In this document: piece after piece, positions 8,069 through 16,027 of the stretch
Layout of the letters: every line of letters starts with the position of its first letter
Position numbering within the stretch: the first letter of the stretch is position 1
Made by a program: the position numbers and the translations under genes
Notes under the pieces: model-generated
What the model saw: the letters and a program-made list of their open reading frames with translations, nothing else
Told to the model about the DNA's origin: nothing
Databases searched by the model: none
Source of the DNA: RFSX01 sp964495785
GTDB taxonomy: Bacteria; Bacteroidota; Bacteroidia; Chitinophagales; Saprospiraceae
Reading direction: 5' to 3'
DNA length: 64,000 nucleotides
Assembly (NCBI GenBank): GCA_964495785.1
Contig: CAZBXL010000008.1
Coordinates: 14,057-78,056 of the forward strand

Positions 8069-9937
8069 TTAGCCCTCAGCAATCTCTGTTAATTCCATCC
8101 ATCTATTTTCTTTGGCTTCTATTTTTGTTTCTATAACAGATATTTCTTTTGATAACTCAGCCATCTGATCGGGTGTAAGAGAGGTGTCGTAGAATTTCTC
8201 TTCGATCTCTTTCTTTTTCTTTTCGAGTTTTTGAATGTCAGATTCTATATTGTAATATTCTTTTCTTTCACTATTTGTGAATTCACGTTTATTTGATGAG
8301 GGTGATTCACTGGAGGGTATGGTGGCTTCTTCAATAGTCGTAGAGCTATTCTGTTCTTTCTTCTTCTCTTCTCGGTAGTCTGAGTAGCTGCCGTTGTAAT
8401 CTTTGATTTTGCCATCTCCCTCGAGAATAAACATATGATCTACCAACTTATCCATAAAGAATCTATCATGAGAAGTCACTAACAGACAACCTTCAAATGA
8501 TTGTAAGAAATCTTCTAATACATTTATTGTTAATATGTCTAAGTCATTAGTCGGCTCATCGAGTATAAGGAAGTTGGGATTGGTGATTAGGATTCTGAGT
8601 AAGTGTAGACGTCTTTTCTCACCACCACTTAATTTTTTGACATAGACTTGTTGTTGTGATCGGGGGAATAGAAATTTTTCGAGTAGGGACTCCGCTGTCA
8701 TTTTACGGCCTTTCTTAAGAGGAATGTATTCTGCTATTTCTCTTATAGAATCTATTACTCTGAGGTCTTCATTAAGGCTGTCATTATCCTGATGATAATG
8801 ACCGAATACGACGGTGTCTCCTATGATGACTTTACCTGCTGTAGGTGTTATTTCTTTAGTTAGAATTTTGATAAGAGTTGTTTTACCTGCACCATTGACA
8901 CCTGCGACGCCGACACGTTCACCTTTTTTAAATTTATAAGAGAATCCTTCTATCAGTTTGAGATCGCCGAATGACATACCTACATTATGTGCTTCCAGAA
9001 TCTTCCCACCCAGTCTCGCCATATCTATGCTCATCGTCATCTCGTCATCTGATATTTGCTTATGAGCTTTTTCTTTGATGTCATAGAATTTATCTATACG
9101 AGATTTAGCTTTAGTGGTACGGGCTTGTGGAGATCGACGCATCCAGTCGAGTTCTTTTTTGTAGAGTTTTTTTGTTTTTTCTAAGTTGCTTTTTTCATTT
9201 AGGATACGTGCATCTTTTTTCTCTAAGTAGTTAGAATAATTACCACGATAGACATGCAATACGCCATTGTCCAGTTCTAATATCTCCGTGCATACACGTT
9301 CTAAAAAGTACCTATCATGGGTCACCATAAATAGGGTTAAGTTCTTAGCTGTCAGATAGGATTCCAGCCACTCTATCATATCGATGTCCAGATGATTGGT
9401 AGGCTCATCAAGTATGAGGAAGTCAGGTTCTTCTATCAGAATCTGAGCGAGAGATAATCGCTTCTTTTGTCCACCTGATAATTCATGTACTTTCTGTTCC
9501 AGATTATGGATGTTGAGTTTCCCTAATATTTCTTTGACACGTGATTCTATATCCCATGCTTTGAGATCCTCTACGGCACCTATGGCAGATTGTATTTGAC
9601 TATCATCTCCTAAGGCATTTGCCATTTGGAGTTTTTTGATAGATTGTATTTTTTCATTTTCAGAATCCAGTACCGCTTCGAGTACCGTATCAGATTCATT
9701 AAAGTGTGGTTGCTGCTCTAAGTATCTTGTTACGATATCTTTGCTGACAATGACTTTTGCATTTTCGCCTTCTACAGATTCCGTTCCTGCGATAACTTTA
9801 AGTAGTGTCGTTTTTCCAGTACCATTTTTAGCGATAAGGGCTATCTTCTGACCTTTAGCAATAGTGAGGTTTATATTCTCAAAGAGGACCTTCTCTCCAA
9901 ATGACTTTGTGATATTCTCAAGAGTAAGATAATTCAA
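8069..9937 (-). CDS. ABC-F family ATPase, Uup-like
   Basis: A 622-residue protein with two ABC ATPase domains in tandem and no membrane segments, the hallmark of ABC-F proteins, which act on the ribosome or on replication intermediates rather than in transport. The first Walker A is AKNGTGKT at residues 36-43 (Ala where Gly is usual), the second GVNGAGKT; both signatures are present (LSGGQKKRL and LSGGEKRRL), as are both Walker B/D-loops (LILDEPTNHLD, LILDEPTNDLD). The linker has the charged ABC_tran_Xtn look. The last 80 residues form a lysine/glutamate coiled coil, as in Uup. The start is TTG at 9937, giving the conserved opening YLTLENITKSFGE. A -7 box lies just upstream. Confidence 0.92.
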   Translation of the reverse strand: MNYLTLENITKSFGEKVLFENINLTIAKGQKIALIAKNGTGKTTLLKVIAGTESVEGENAKVIVSKDIVTRYLEQQPHFNESDTVLEAVLDSENEKIQSIKKLQMANALGDDSQIQSAIGAVEDLKAWDIESRVKEILGKLNIHNLEQKVHELSGGQKKRLSLAQILIEEPDFLILDEPTNHLDIDMIEWLESYLTAKNLTLFMVTHDRYFLERVCTEILELDNGVLHVYRGNYSNYLEKKDARILNEKSNLEKTKKLYKKELDWMRRSPQARTTKAKSRIDKFYDIKEKAHKQISDDEMTMSIDMARLGGKILEAHNVGMSFGDLKLIEGFSYKFKKGERVGVAGVNGAGKTTLIKILTKEITPTAGKVIIGDTVVFGHYHQDNDSLNEDLRVIDSIREIAEYIPLKKGRKMTAESLLEKFLFPRSQQQVYVKKLSGGEKRRLHLLRILITNPNFLILDEPTNDLDILTINVLEDFLQSFEGCLLVTSHDRFFMDKLVDHMFILEGDGKIKDYNGSYSDYREEKKKEQNSSTTIEEATIPSSESPSSNKREFTNSERKEYYNIESDIQKLEKKKKEIEEKFYDTSLTPDQMAELSKEISVIETKIEAKENRWMELTEIAEG

Positions 9938-9966
9938 TGTAAAGGCTTTAGTTTTTTATAAGATCA

Positions 9967-9974
9967 CAAATGTA
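9967..9974 (-). promoter_or_regulatory. candidate -7 box of the ABC-F gene
   Basis: On the minus strand TACATTTG matches TAnnTTTG exactly and lies 30 bases before the TTG start at 9937, giving a leader of about 23 bases. No good TTG -33 element is seen at the standard distance. Confidence 0.4.
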
Positions 9975-10028
9975 ACTTAAGATAGCTATAAAGACATAGC
10001 TTGAGTTAATACTATTAATGCTTATCGC

Positions 10029-10036
10029 TACTTTTG
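10029..10036 (+). promoter_or_regulatory. candidate -7 box of the bestrophin-like gene
   Basis: TACTTTTG matches TAnnTTTG and is 43 bases before the ATG at 10079. The nearest TTG upstream (10001-10003) is 25 bases away, longer than the usual spacer. Confidence 0.4.
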
Positions 10037-10078
10037 TTTTTTACTATTAAATCGCATACAACAAACAGCGTATAAGAT

Positions 10079-11104
10079 ATGTATATCAGACGGAATATAA
10101 AATGGAGCCTTGTTTTAAGATTTGCTTGGTTTAATATCATTTTATTTATAATATGGAATCTTATAGTTGTAAATATTTTTCATAAATGCGAACACAATGG
10201 AATTAATATTTCAGTACCATTCCAACCTATAAGTCTAATAGGTATAGCAGTCGCTTTCTATATAGGATTTAAGAATAACGCGTCTTATGATAGGTTCTGG
10301 GAAGGTAGAAAAATATGGGGTGGTATAGTTAACTATAGCCGTACTTGGGCCAATCAAGTTATATCTTATGTCAATAGCTATCATGGTGCTGCTGAAAATG
10401 TAGATGCAAGTTCCCTCAAGCTTATACATACAGAACTAATATATAGACATATCGCTTGGATTAATGCACTGAGGTTACAATTAAGACAACGCAGCAGTTT
10501 TAGTATTAAGCATCATAAAAGTATTAAGGCATATCTATCCAAACATAGAAATGAAAAAGACCAGTGGCAAGAAGAAGTGAAGAAGTTTTTAGATAAGGAT
10601 GAATATCTAAACCTGATCGATAAAAGAAATACTGCATCGCAGATGATAAGGAAGCAAGGTGAGAGATTGAGTGAACTGATGCATAAAGACAAACTCATAG
10701 AAAGCTTTAGGCATATGGATATGATGAAGACACTCGAAGAGTGTTATAATCTACAGGGTAAATGCGAACGAATAAATAACACCCCATTTCCGCGGCAGTA
10801 TGCTTTCTTCAGTAAGGTGTTTACATGGATATTTATTTTGTTACTTCCATTCGGTATGGTACAGGAGTTCTCTAAGTTGAGCCATAATCTTATATGGCTA
10901 AGTGTTCCCTTTTGTGTATTGATATCTTGGATATTTATTACAATGGAAATAGTAGGAGATAATAGTGAAGACCCATTTGAGGGATTTATTAATGACGTTC
11001 CTATGACGGCATTGTGCAGAACGATAGAAATTGATTTAAGACAAATGTTGGGAGAAGAAGATCTTCCAGATGCTATACAGGCTATAGATGATATACTGTA
11101 TTAG
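10079..11104 (+). CDS. bestrophin family (UPF0187) ion channel
   Basis: A 341-residue inner-membrane protein of the bestrophin family, whose bacterial members form pentameric ion channels (cation-selective in the studied KpBest; anion-selective in animals). Visible are an N-terminal hydrophobic helix (about 10-32), a second at about 47-63 leading into the conserved AFYIGFKNNASYDRFWEGR stretch that lines the family pore region, two more helices at about 236-285, and the family acidic motif GDNSEDPFEG with the following NDVP. The central 150 residues are charged and helical, forming the cytoplasmic part. Length and motifs are typical. The gene is single, ending in a terminator shared with the convergent gene for the hibernation factor. 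Confidence 0.9.
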   Translation: MYIRRNIKWSLVLRFAWFNIILFIIWNLIVVNIFHKCEHNGINISVPFQPISLIGIAVAFYIGFKNNASYDRFWEGRKIWGGIVNYSRTWANQVISYVNSYHGAAENVDASSLKLIHTELIYRHIAWINALRLQLRQRSSFSIKHHKSIKAYLSKHRNEKDQWQEEVKKFLDKDEYLNLIDKRNTASQMIRKQGERLSELMHKDKLIESFRHMDMMKTLEECYNLQGKCERINNTPFPRQYAFFSKVFTWIFILLLPFGMVQEFSKLSHNLIWLSVPFCVLISWIFITMEIVGDNSEDPFEGFINDVPMTALCRTIEIDLRQMLGEEDLPDAIQAIDDILY

Positions 11105-11145
11105 GATATTAAAGGCATCATATAATATGAAGTAATGCAATAAAA

Positions 11146-11172
11146 AAAGGGAATCGATTTTCGATTCCCTTT
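11146..11172. terminator. bidirectional terminator
   Basis: AAAGGGAATCGA-TTT-TCGATTCCCTTT is a perfect 12-bp stem between the convergent stops at 11104 (plus) and 11185 (minus), with A-rich and T-rich flanks. Confidence 0.88.
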
Positions 11173-11184
11173 CTTGGTTTATTA

Positions 11185-11481
11185 TTATGAAGCTTTTTTG
11201 TAATGCTTCGATTTATATTTTTCTGCTTGTGCTCTCAGTTTAACAGCTGCATTATCGAGAGCGATATCATGCTTTGGTCCTGAAGCTTCTACGAATACAT
11301 CTTTGCCTTTTAACCTCGCGTGTAGTTTCACTTTTTTTGTTGGATGTTTATCTCCTCTAAAAAAAACTTTAACTGATTCTAAAAATGGATAATTCTTAAA
11401 AAACTTCTGCAAATTTTCATTGGCATAATTTTCAAAATAATTTTTTCCTTCATTCGATCCTCTTTCAATTTTAATATCCAT
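11185..11481 (-). CDS. hpf: ribosome hibernation promoting factor, HPF/YfiA family
   Basis: A 98-residue protein of the HPF/RaiA (sigma-54 modulation) family, which binds the small ribosomal subunit in stationary phase and blocks translation. I chose the ATG at 11481 (MDIKIERGS); the frame is open 30 codons further upstream, but that extension is not family-like. The beta-alpha-beta-beta-beta-alpha order is visible: a helix around NYFENYANENLQKFF, strands SVKVFFRG and KKVKLHARLKG, then KDVFVEASGPKHD and a basic C-terminal helix with the DIALDNAAVKLRAQAEKYK pattern. It is the short form without the dimerising C-terminal domain, so it may act like YfiA or need a partner for ribosome dimers. It shares its terminator with the bestrophin gene. 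Confidence 0.85.
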   Translation of the reverse strand: MDIKIERGSNEGKNYFENYANENLQKFFKNYPFLESVKVFFRGDKHPTKKVKLHARLKGKDVFVEASGPKHDIALDNAAVKLRAQAEKYKSKHYKKAS

Positions 11482-11838
11482 AAAAACATTATTTGTGTGA
11501 ATAAATATTGCAAAATCATACTTCTTTAAGCATGTAATACTAAATGTAGTAAGAAGAATACCAAAAGTCAATCAATACTATGTTTTTATTTTTATAGCAT
11601 ATTATATTCTTTAGTTTGTTAATATGATCGGTTTCACAGAATTAAATTTCCCCTATCTAAAATGAAGATAGATTTTGCTTCAGCAACAAAAAATGCCGTT
11701 TAAGAGACATTTATTTATCAATATTTAAAATATGTAGGGTTTTGGTAGCTTTGATGTAGGTCTATCTGTAGGGTTTTGAAGGTAGGGGAGGATGCTTATT
11801 TTATGTCTTTACTATACAAAGTGTAAAAGTCAAAAAAT
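11482..11838. other. intergenic with repeated upstream elements
   Basis: These 357 bases separate the divergent hibernation factor gene and the small secreted protein gene. The right half has the TGTAGGG repeats and a TAnnTTTG box listed separately. The left half is AT-rich with nothing else I can name. Confidence 0.4.
11733..11787 (+). promoter_or_regulatory. TGTAGGG direct repeats upstream of the small secreted protein gene
   Basis: TGTAGGGTTTTGGTAG starts at 11733, a shortened TGTAGG at 11755 (22 bases later) and TGTAGGGTTTTGAAGGTAG at 11767. Direct repeats at a 22-base period suit a dimeric regulator binding one DNA face, as for LytTR-type response regulators; that link is inference. A nearly identical layout occurs at 63717-63751. 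Between the repeats, TAGCTTTG (11746-11753) matches the -7 consensus TAnnTTTG, so the first repeat may overlap the promoter. Confidence 0.45.
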
Positions 11839-12216
11839 ATGAAAAACTTATTCCTATCGTTAATTCTTCTTCTTGCAGTTTCTGTAACAGCTTCTGCTAA
11901 TAATAATGATCCAAAAAATACCGTTAAGGTAATAGATGATAAATATGTTTCTGTTTCATTAAGTAATGCTGATCAAACGAACATTTTTACTACCGTAGCA
12001 TTTAATGAAAATCAGAACAACTTAGAGTTTGCCACTAAAGAGGCAGTTTCTTATGTTCAGATTTTCGATGCCAACGGATCTTTAGAATTTCAACTTATGA
12101 TAGATTCTAAAAAATTCAAATTAAGCAAAAAGCTGTTTGATAATGGAAGCTATAAGTTAGGTTTCATGATAGATGGTCAACATGATGTCCACTTTGCTGA
12201 CATCGAAATCAAATAA
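11839..12216 (+). CDS. small secreted beta protein, paralogue of the one at 53442
   Basis: A 125-residue exported protein with a signal peptide that ends near residue 20 (VTASA). The mature part of about 105 residues is all beta: alternating strands with VQIFDANGSLEFQL, then SKKLFDNGSYKLGFMIDG and a final FADIEIK. This order, a strand with IFDxxG, a Gly-Ser-Tyr turn and a short terminal strand, looks like a T9SS sorting tail or DUF3244-like sandwich standing alone. The protein at 53442-53813 aligns over the whole length with the same landmarks (NLF/NIF, FIQIFDSEG, FGEGDFRIGF, FADV). No catalytic residues or cysteines are seen. An unusually long 3' leader separates the stop from its terminator. 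Function unknown. Confidence 0.8.
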   Translation: MKNLFLSLILLLAVSVTASANNNDPKNTVKVIDDKYVSVSLSNADQTNIFTTVAFNENQNNLEFATKEAVSYVQIFDANGSLEFQLMIDSKKFKLSKKLFDNGSYKLGFMIDGQHDVHFADIEIK

Positions 12217-12726
12217 TAAATTCTCATTTTTATTTCTCAAATATTTCTATTCGGGTGGTTCCGATTAGAATATAGTGTAAGGTTGTTTTAAAATTTATCT
12301 ATGAATATGAAATAATATTGAATCTCTAAGTTTGGTTAAAAAATGATTGAGTTTCAAGATTATTTTAAATAATTATTGATAGATAGATATAGGGTTCGTC
12401 TTTGACGAGCCCTTTTTTTTTGAGTTAAATTTCTAAACTAAAGGAACAAGTTTAATTAGAGCACTTGAAAATATGACTATAGTTTATTGGGTGTCAATAT
12501 GTCTTATAGTAAATAAATAACTGCAGGTACTCCGTATTCCTCCCTCTTTTATCTCCCTCCAGAGGGAGAAATTTACTTAAGTTGACATGAGAACTTTAGT
12601 TATCGAAAAAATGAGGCTTATCAATTTTAAGATAGTTGGTTAATATTATAAAACCTATCCTAAGCATTACGATTTTCTCCGCTGGCAGAGGGTAGGAGGT
12701 TTAATGGAATTTATCTCAGCTGATGT
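12217..12726. other. intergenic with terminator and a pyrimidine-rich hairpin
   Basis: Apart from the terminator at 12392-12421, TCTCCCTC-CA-GAGGGAGA (12552-12569) forms an 8-bp hairpin inside a CT-rich patch that begins CCTCCCTCTTTTATCT. A similar patch, ACTCCCTCTCTTTTATCT, occurs near 43263, so this may be a small dispersed repeat. I see no gene here. Confidence 0.45.
12392..12421 (+). terminator. rho-independent terminator
   Basis: GGGTTCGTC-TTT-GACGAGCCC (one T-G pair) followed by nine or more T. It is 175 bases after the stop at 12216, implying a long 3' untranslated region or a separate short transcript. Confidence 0.88.
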
Positions 12727-13599
12727 TTACTCAAAAAGTCCAGAACTTAAGTACCTATCCCCTCTGTCACAAATGATACATACAATAATTCCTGAGTCTA
12801 TTTCATTTGCTATTTGTAATCCTACTGTGGTAGATCCGCCACTACTCATACCAGCCATGATGCCTTCTTCTTTTGATAATCGTCTTGTCATAGCTGTGGC
12901 TTGATCTACATTAACATGACGTATCTCATCTACTCTGGAGAAATCACATATGGTAGGAACCATCTCAGGACTCCATTTTCTGATGCCTGGTATTCTGGAT
13001 CCTTCTTCTGGTTGTACACCTATGATTTTGATATTAGGATTTTGTTCTTTTAGATACCGGGATGTACCCATGATTGTACCTGTTGTTCCCATAGAGCTGA
13101 CAAAATGCGTTATTTTTTGATCTGTATCATTCCATATTTCTGGGCCTGTCGTATGATAATGTGCATCCGGATTATCTGCATTACCAAATTGATTGAGCAT
13201 ATAGTAGTCTCCACTTGCAGCCATTTCTTCAGCAAGTTTTCTTGAGTGTTCTATGCCTTTATCTCCGTCAGTCAAGATTAGGGTAGCACCATATGCTCGC
13301 ATAGATTGCTTTCTTTCTTCAGTAGCAGATTCTGGCATGAGTAAGGTGATGGGTATCTTTTTTAGTGCTGCAATCATAGCTAATGCGATACCCGTATTCC
13401 CACTTGTCGCTTCTATGATTTGTTTTCCATCAGCAAGGTCACCTCTCTCTATGGCTCTGGTGATCATATATAAGGCAGCTCTATCCTTAACACTGCCACC
13501 AGGATTTTGACCTTCTAATTTGCCATACACTTTAACTTTGGGATTTTTGTTAAGCGTCTTAAGTTCTACTAAGGGTGTGTTACCTACTAGCTCAATCAT
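12727..13599 (-). CDS. cysM: cysteine synthase B (O-acetylserine sulfhydrylase)
   Basis: A 290-residue pyridoxal-phosphate enzyme that makes L-cysteine from O-acetylserine and sulfide (or thiosulfate, for CysM). The PLP lysine is Lys38 in NPGGSVKDRAA; the substrate loop EATSGNTGIALAM and the phosphate-binding SSMGTTGTIMG loop are intact. The QPEEGSRIPGIRKW segment and the end IICDRGDRYLS are close to CysM rather than CysK. The protein lacks only the last few residues of the E. coli enzyme. It lies 2 bases after the stop of the serine acetyltransferase gene, so both steps of cysteine synthesis form one operon and are probably co-translated. Confidence 0.94.
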   Translation of the reverse strand: MIELVGNTPLVELKTLNKNPKVKVYGKLEGQNPGGSVKDRAALYMITRAIERGDLADGKQIIEATSGNTGIALAMIAALKKIPITLLMPESATEERKQSMRAYGATLILTDGDKGIEHSRKLAEEMAASGDYYMLNQFGNADNPDAHYHTTGPEIWNDTDQKITHFVSSMGTTGTIMGTSRYLKEQNPNIKIIGVQPEEGSRIPGIRKWSPEMVPTICDFSRVDEIRHVNVDQATAMTRRLSKEEGIMAGMSSGGSTTVGLQIANEIDSGIIVCIICDRGDRYLSSGLFE

Positions 13600-13601
13600 G
13601 T

Positions 13602-14411
13602 TTATTTCTTTAGTTTCTTAACTTGATTATTACCTACTACATAGTGTATAGTAGAGTGGGGTTCTACACTTTTTGTGATCCAAGAATTACCTCCTATAAT
13701 ACTATGCTCTCCGATAATAGTATCTCCTCCTAAGATGGTAGAATTGGCATATAGGATTACATATGGCTCTATGGTCGGATGCCTTTTTTTATCGGCGTCT
13801 ACTTTCTTGACGGATAATGCACCGAGGGTGACACCTTGATATATTTTTACATTATGACCGATGACACAAGTCTCTCCTATGACAACACCAGTACCGTGAT
13901 CTATGCAGAACGAATGATCTATCTGTGCTCCTGGATGTATATCTATACCCGTCTTGTGATGAGCATGTTGTGTAATGATCCGAGGGATGACTTTGATACC
14001 AAGATTATGTAACGCGTGTGCTATCCTGTACGCGGTTATCGCATAGAATCCAGGATAACTTCTTATAACTTCTTCCTTGCTTTTGGCAGCTGGGTCACCT
14101 GCATATATCGCATCTATGTCCATCTGTAGTGCAGATTCTATTTTTTCTAATGATTCTATAAAGCGATTAGTTGCAGACTCAGAAAATGAGGTGTATAATT
14201 CTGGATGGTCATTTAGAATTTCTTCTAACCTCGTCGTCATGCTGTCTACTCTCTGATCTATTTGCTTGAGTGTAGAAAATCTCACTCCAGAATAGTCTGG
14301 AAATAAAAGAGATAAAACATCTTCAAATAGTTCTATGACCGATTCATTAGAAGGACATTTATTACAGTGTAAATGTTTTTGAAGTAATAAACTTTTGAAT
14401 TTGTCCGTCAT
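13602..14411 (-). CDS. cysE: serine O-acetyltransferase
   Basis: A 269-residue serine acetyltransferase that converts serine and acetyl-CoA to O-acetylserine, the substrate of the next gene. The N-terminal helical half (about 1-150) is followed by the left-handed beta-helix of hexapeptide repeats: IDIHPGAQIDHSFCIDHGTG with the catalytic Asp/His pair, VVIGETCVIGHNVKIYQGV, and TIIGEHSIIGGNSWI. The GALS loop and the basic VDADKKRHP stretch match the acetyl-CoA site of this family. The end is short (QVKKLKK), unlike the C-terminal tail by which E. coli CysE binds cysteine synthase, so complex formation is uncertain. It is the first gene of a two-gene operon with cysM. Confidence 0.93.
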   Translation of the reverse strand: MTDKFKSLLLQKHLHCNKCPSNESVIELFEDVLSLLFPDYSGVRFSTLKQIDQRVDSMTTRLEEILNDHPELYTSFSESATNRFIESLEKIESALQMDIDAIYAGDPAAKSKEEVIRSYPGFYAITAYRIAHALHNLGIKVIPRIITQHAHHKTGIDIHPGAQIDHSFCIDHGTGVVIGETCVIGHNVKIYQGVTLGALSVKKVDADKKRHPTIEPYVILYANSTILGGDTIIGEHSIIGGNSWITKSVEPHSTIHYVVGNNQVKKLKK

Positions 14412-14584
14412 CTTGTAATTTATTAGACCTATCTATCCTATAAAATTAAATAATAAATTGTATCAATTCTGATATGAAGATACGTAACGGTAAGCTGAAG
14501 TGTAAGTTTTTAATAATGATCAATTGGTCATTAACAGTTGATCAGTGGTAAATGTGTCTGTATGTTAAATAAGAATAAAGATTC

Positions 14585-14932
14585 TTAAAATGAAAGTTCT
14601 ACAACAGCTTTTTCAACGTCTCCTTTTAGAGGTGGATTGAATTTAGATAGCTTGACACGTGCACCTGTAACGTTATCGAGTTCTTTGATTCTTACTATGA
14701 TGCAGTAAGCTACTGTCTCGATAAGTTTTTTGGTGTCATTCATTTCCTCTTTAACGATCTCATAGATGTCTTCGTAATTAACAGTGTCATAGATGTTGTC
14801 TTCTATGGAGTCAAAACTTTTGAGTTCTACATGGACATCACACGAGAAGTCATTTCCTATTTTTCTCTCTTCGTCATAGAATCCATGATGTGCTCTGAAT
14901 TTCAATCCTTCTATGGATACGATAGTTTTCAT
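14585..14932 (-). CDS. folB: dihydroneopterin aldolase
   Basis: A 115-residue enzyme that splits 7,8-dihydroneopterin to 6-hydroxymethyl-dihydropterin and glycolaldehyde in folate synthesis. The family landmarks are all present: the opening IVSIEGLKFRAHHGFYDEER (substrate-binding Glu), the TVNYEDIYEIV segment, ETVAYCI, and the catalytic Lys in KLSKFNPPL, where Phe replaces the usual Pro after Lys. Length is normal (about 120). It is a single gene, 173 bases from cysE on one side and separated by a terminator from the OmpA-type gene on the other, so it probably has its own promoter. Confidence 0.93.
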   Translation of the reverse strand: MKTIVSIEGLKFRAHHGFYDEERKIGNDFSCDVHVELKSFDSIEDNIYDTVNYEDIYEIVKEEMNDTKKLIETVAYCIIVRIKELDNVTGARVKLSKFNPPLKGDVEKAVVELSF

Positions 14933-14963
14933 TTTGCTTTGTTTTATTTAGAAAGCGAATTTA

Positions 14964-15014
14964 GATAAATAAAAAGAAAACCACCGTCTCGGTAGTGCAA
15001 TCCGAGACAGTGGT
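14964..15014 (-). terminator. rho-independent terminator of the OmpA-type gene
   Basis: Read on the minus strand, ACCAC-T-GTCTCGG pairs with CCGAGAC-G-GTGGT (12 bp with one mismatch) around a 9-base loop at 14980-15014, followed by TTTTCTTTTTATTTATC. It lies 59 bases after the stop at 15073. Confidence 0.85.
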
Positions 15015-15072
15015 CATAAGCAGCATGAATATCTTAGCTGTTCCGATTACATGTCTAAACAATTTATATTTT

Positions 15073-15852
15073 TCACCCAATTAACTTTGGTGATTCTAAC
15101 AACTTATAAAACTGATCTAATCTTGGAGTCAGTATGATTTCAGTTCTGCGATTTTGACTTCTTCCATTTCTTGTTGAATTTTCAGTTTTAGGAATGTATT
15201 GGGCTCTGCCTGAGGCTCTCATTTTAACTGGATCTACATTAAAGTTTTCTTGGAGTAGTCTCACAACAGAAGTAGCTCTATTGACACTTAGATCCCAATT
15301 GTCTTGATAATTATTATTGGCGATAGGTATATCATCCGTATGTCCCTCCACTGTGATATCTATGTCATCGTTATCGTTTATTATTTTAGCTACTTTCTTG
15401 AGGACATTGAAGGCGCTTTGACTTATCGTAGAACTTGCTGTACCGAATAACATTTTATCAGATAGTGATACCATGACAGCACTACCTTTAACAGTGACTT
15501 CCACATCCTTATCATTGATGTCTATGAGCGAACTTTTAAGATTCTGTGCCAGCATGTTATTGATAGAATCTTTACGCTCTATTTCATTGGATAGCTTATT
15601 GATATAGTCAAACTGAGTGTTGAGCGAACTTATAGACCCTCTGATACTTTCAGCATCTGCTTTATTTATAATAGACATATCAGCCATTCTATCTAATAGA
15701 CTACTATTTGTCTCCTGTAAGTGCTCAAGTTGTCCCTCTAATTGTAGCACCTGTTCTTGCTTTTCTGACAGCTGTTTTTCTAATAATTTTTTCTGCGGAG
15801 AATTACATGCTAAAAACGAAAAACAAAATGATATGATAATGTATTTATACAT
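15073..15852 (-). CDS. OmpA/MotB-domain lipoprotein with coiled coil
   Basis: A 259-residue envelope protein. The signal ends in the lipobox FLAC with Cys16 as lipid site. Residues about 20-120 are heptad-rich (LLEKQLSEKQEQVLQLEGQL) and should form a coiled coil. The C-terminal OmpA-like domain (about 130-245) binds peptidoglycan: TVEGHTDDIPI, the NRATSVVRLL helix, and the NGRSQNRRTEI motif with the Asp/Arg pair for diaminopimelate. It thus links a membrane to the cell wall. It could be outer-membrane anchored (Pal-like) or a MotB/GldM-like part; no partner gene is adjacent. It is a single gene with its own terminator. Confidence 0.9.
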   Translation of the reverse strand: MYKYIIISFCFSFLACNSPQKKLLEKQLSEKQEQVLQLEGQLEHLQETNSSLLDRMADMSIINKADAESIRGSISSLNTQFDYINKLSNEIERKDSINNMLAQNLKSSLIDINDKDVEVTVKGSAVMVSLSDKMLFGTASSTISQSAFNVLKKVAKIINDNDDIDITVEGHTDDIPIANNNYQDNWDLSVNRATSVVRLLQENFNVDPVKMRASGRAQYIPKTENSTRNGRSQNRRTEIILTPRLDQFYKLLESPKLIG

Positions 15853-15999
15853 AATGATTATTTACTTATAAAACTATCTATACCCTTATAATTATTATAG
15901 GGGGTTATTCCTATATTCAGATAGGGGTATACCATGTATAACTGAAGTTTTTAAGGTCTAAATCATGTAATATGTCTCACGAAAAGATGAATATTATCA

Positions 16000-16007
16000 T
16001 ACCTTTG
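16000..16007 (+). promoter_or_regulatory. candidate -7 box of the acyl-CoA dehydrogenase gene
   Basis: TACCTTTG matches TAnnTTTG exactly, 21 bases before the ATG at 16028, which implies a leader of about 14 bases. No TTG is found at the usual -33 position. Confidence 0.45.
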
Positions 16008-16027
16008 GATTCATAAAGAGAATAACA

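Noticed and set aside
11482..11571. Longer form of the hibernation factor starting at 11571
   Set aside because: The extra 30 residues are hydrophobic and cysteine-containing, not found in the family, and the ATG at 11481 gives the conserved start.
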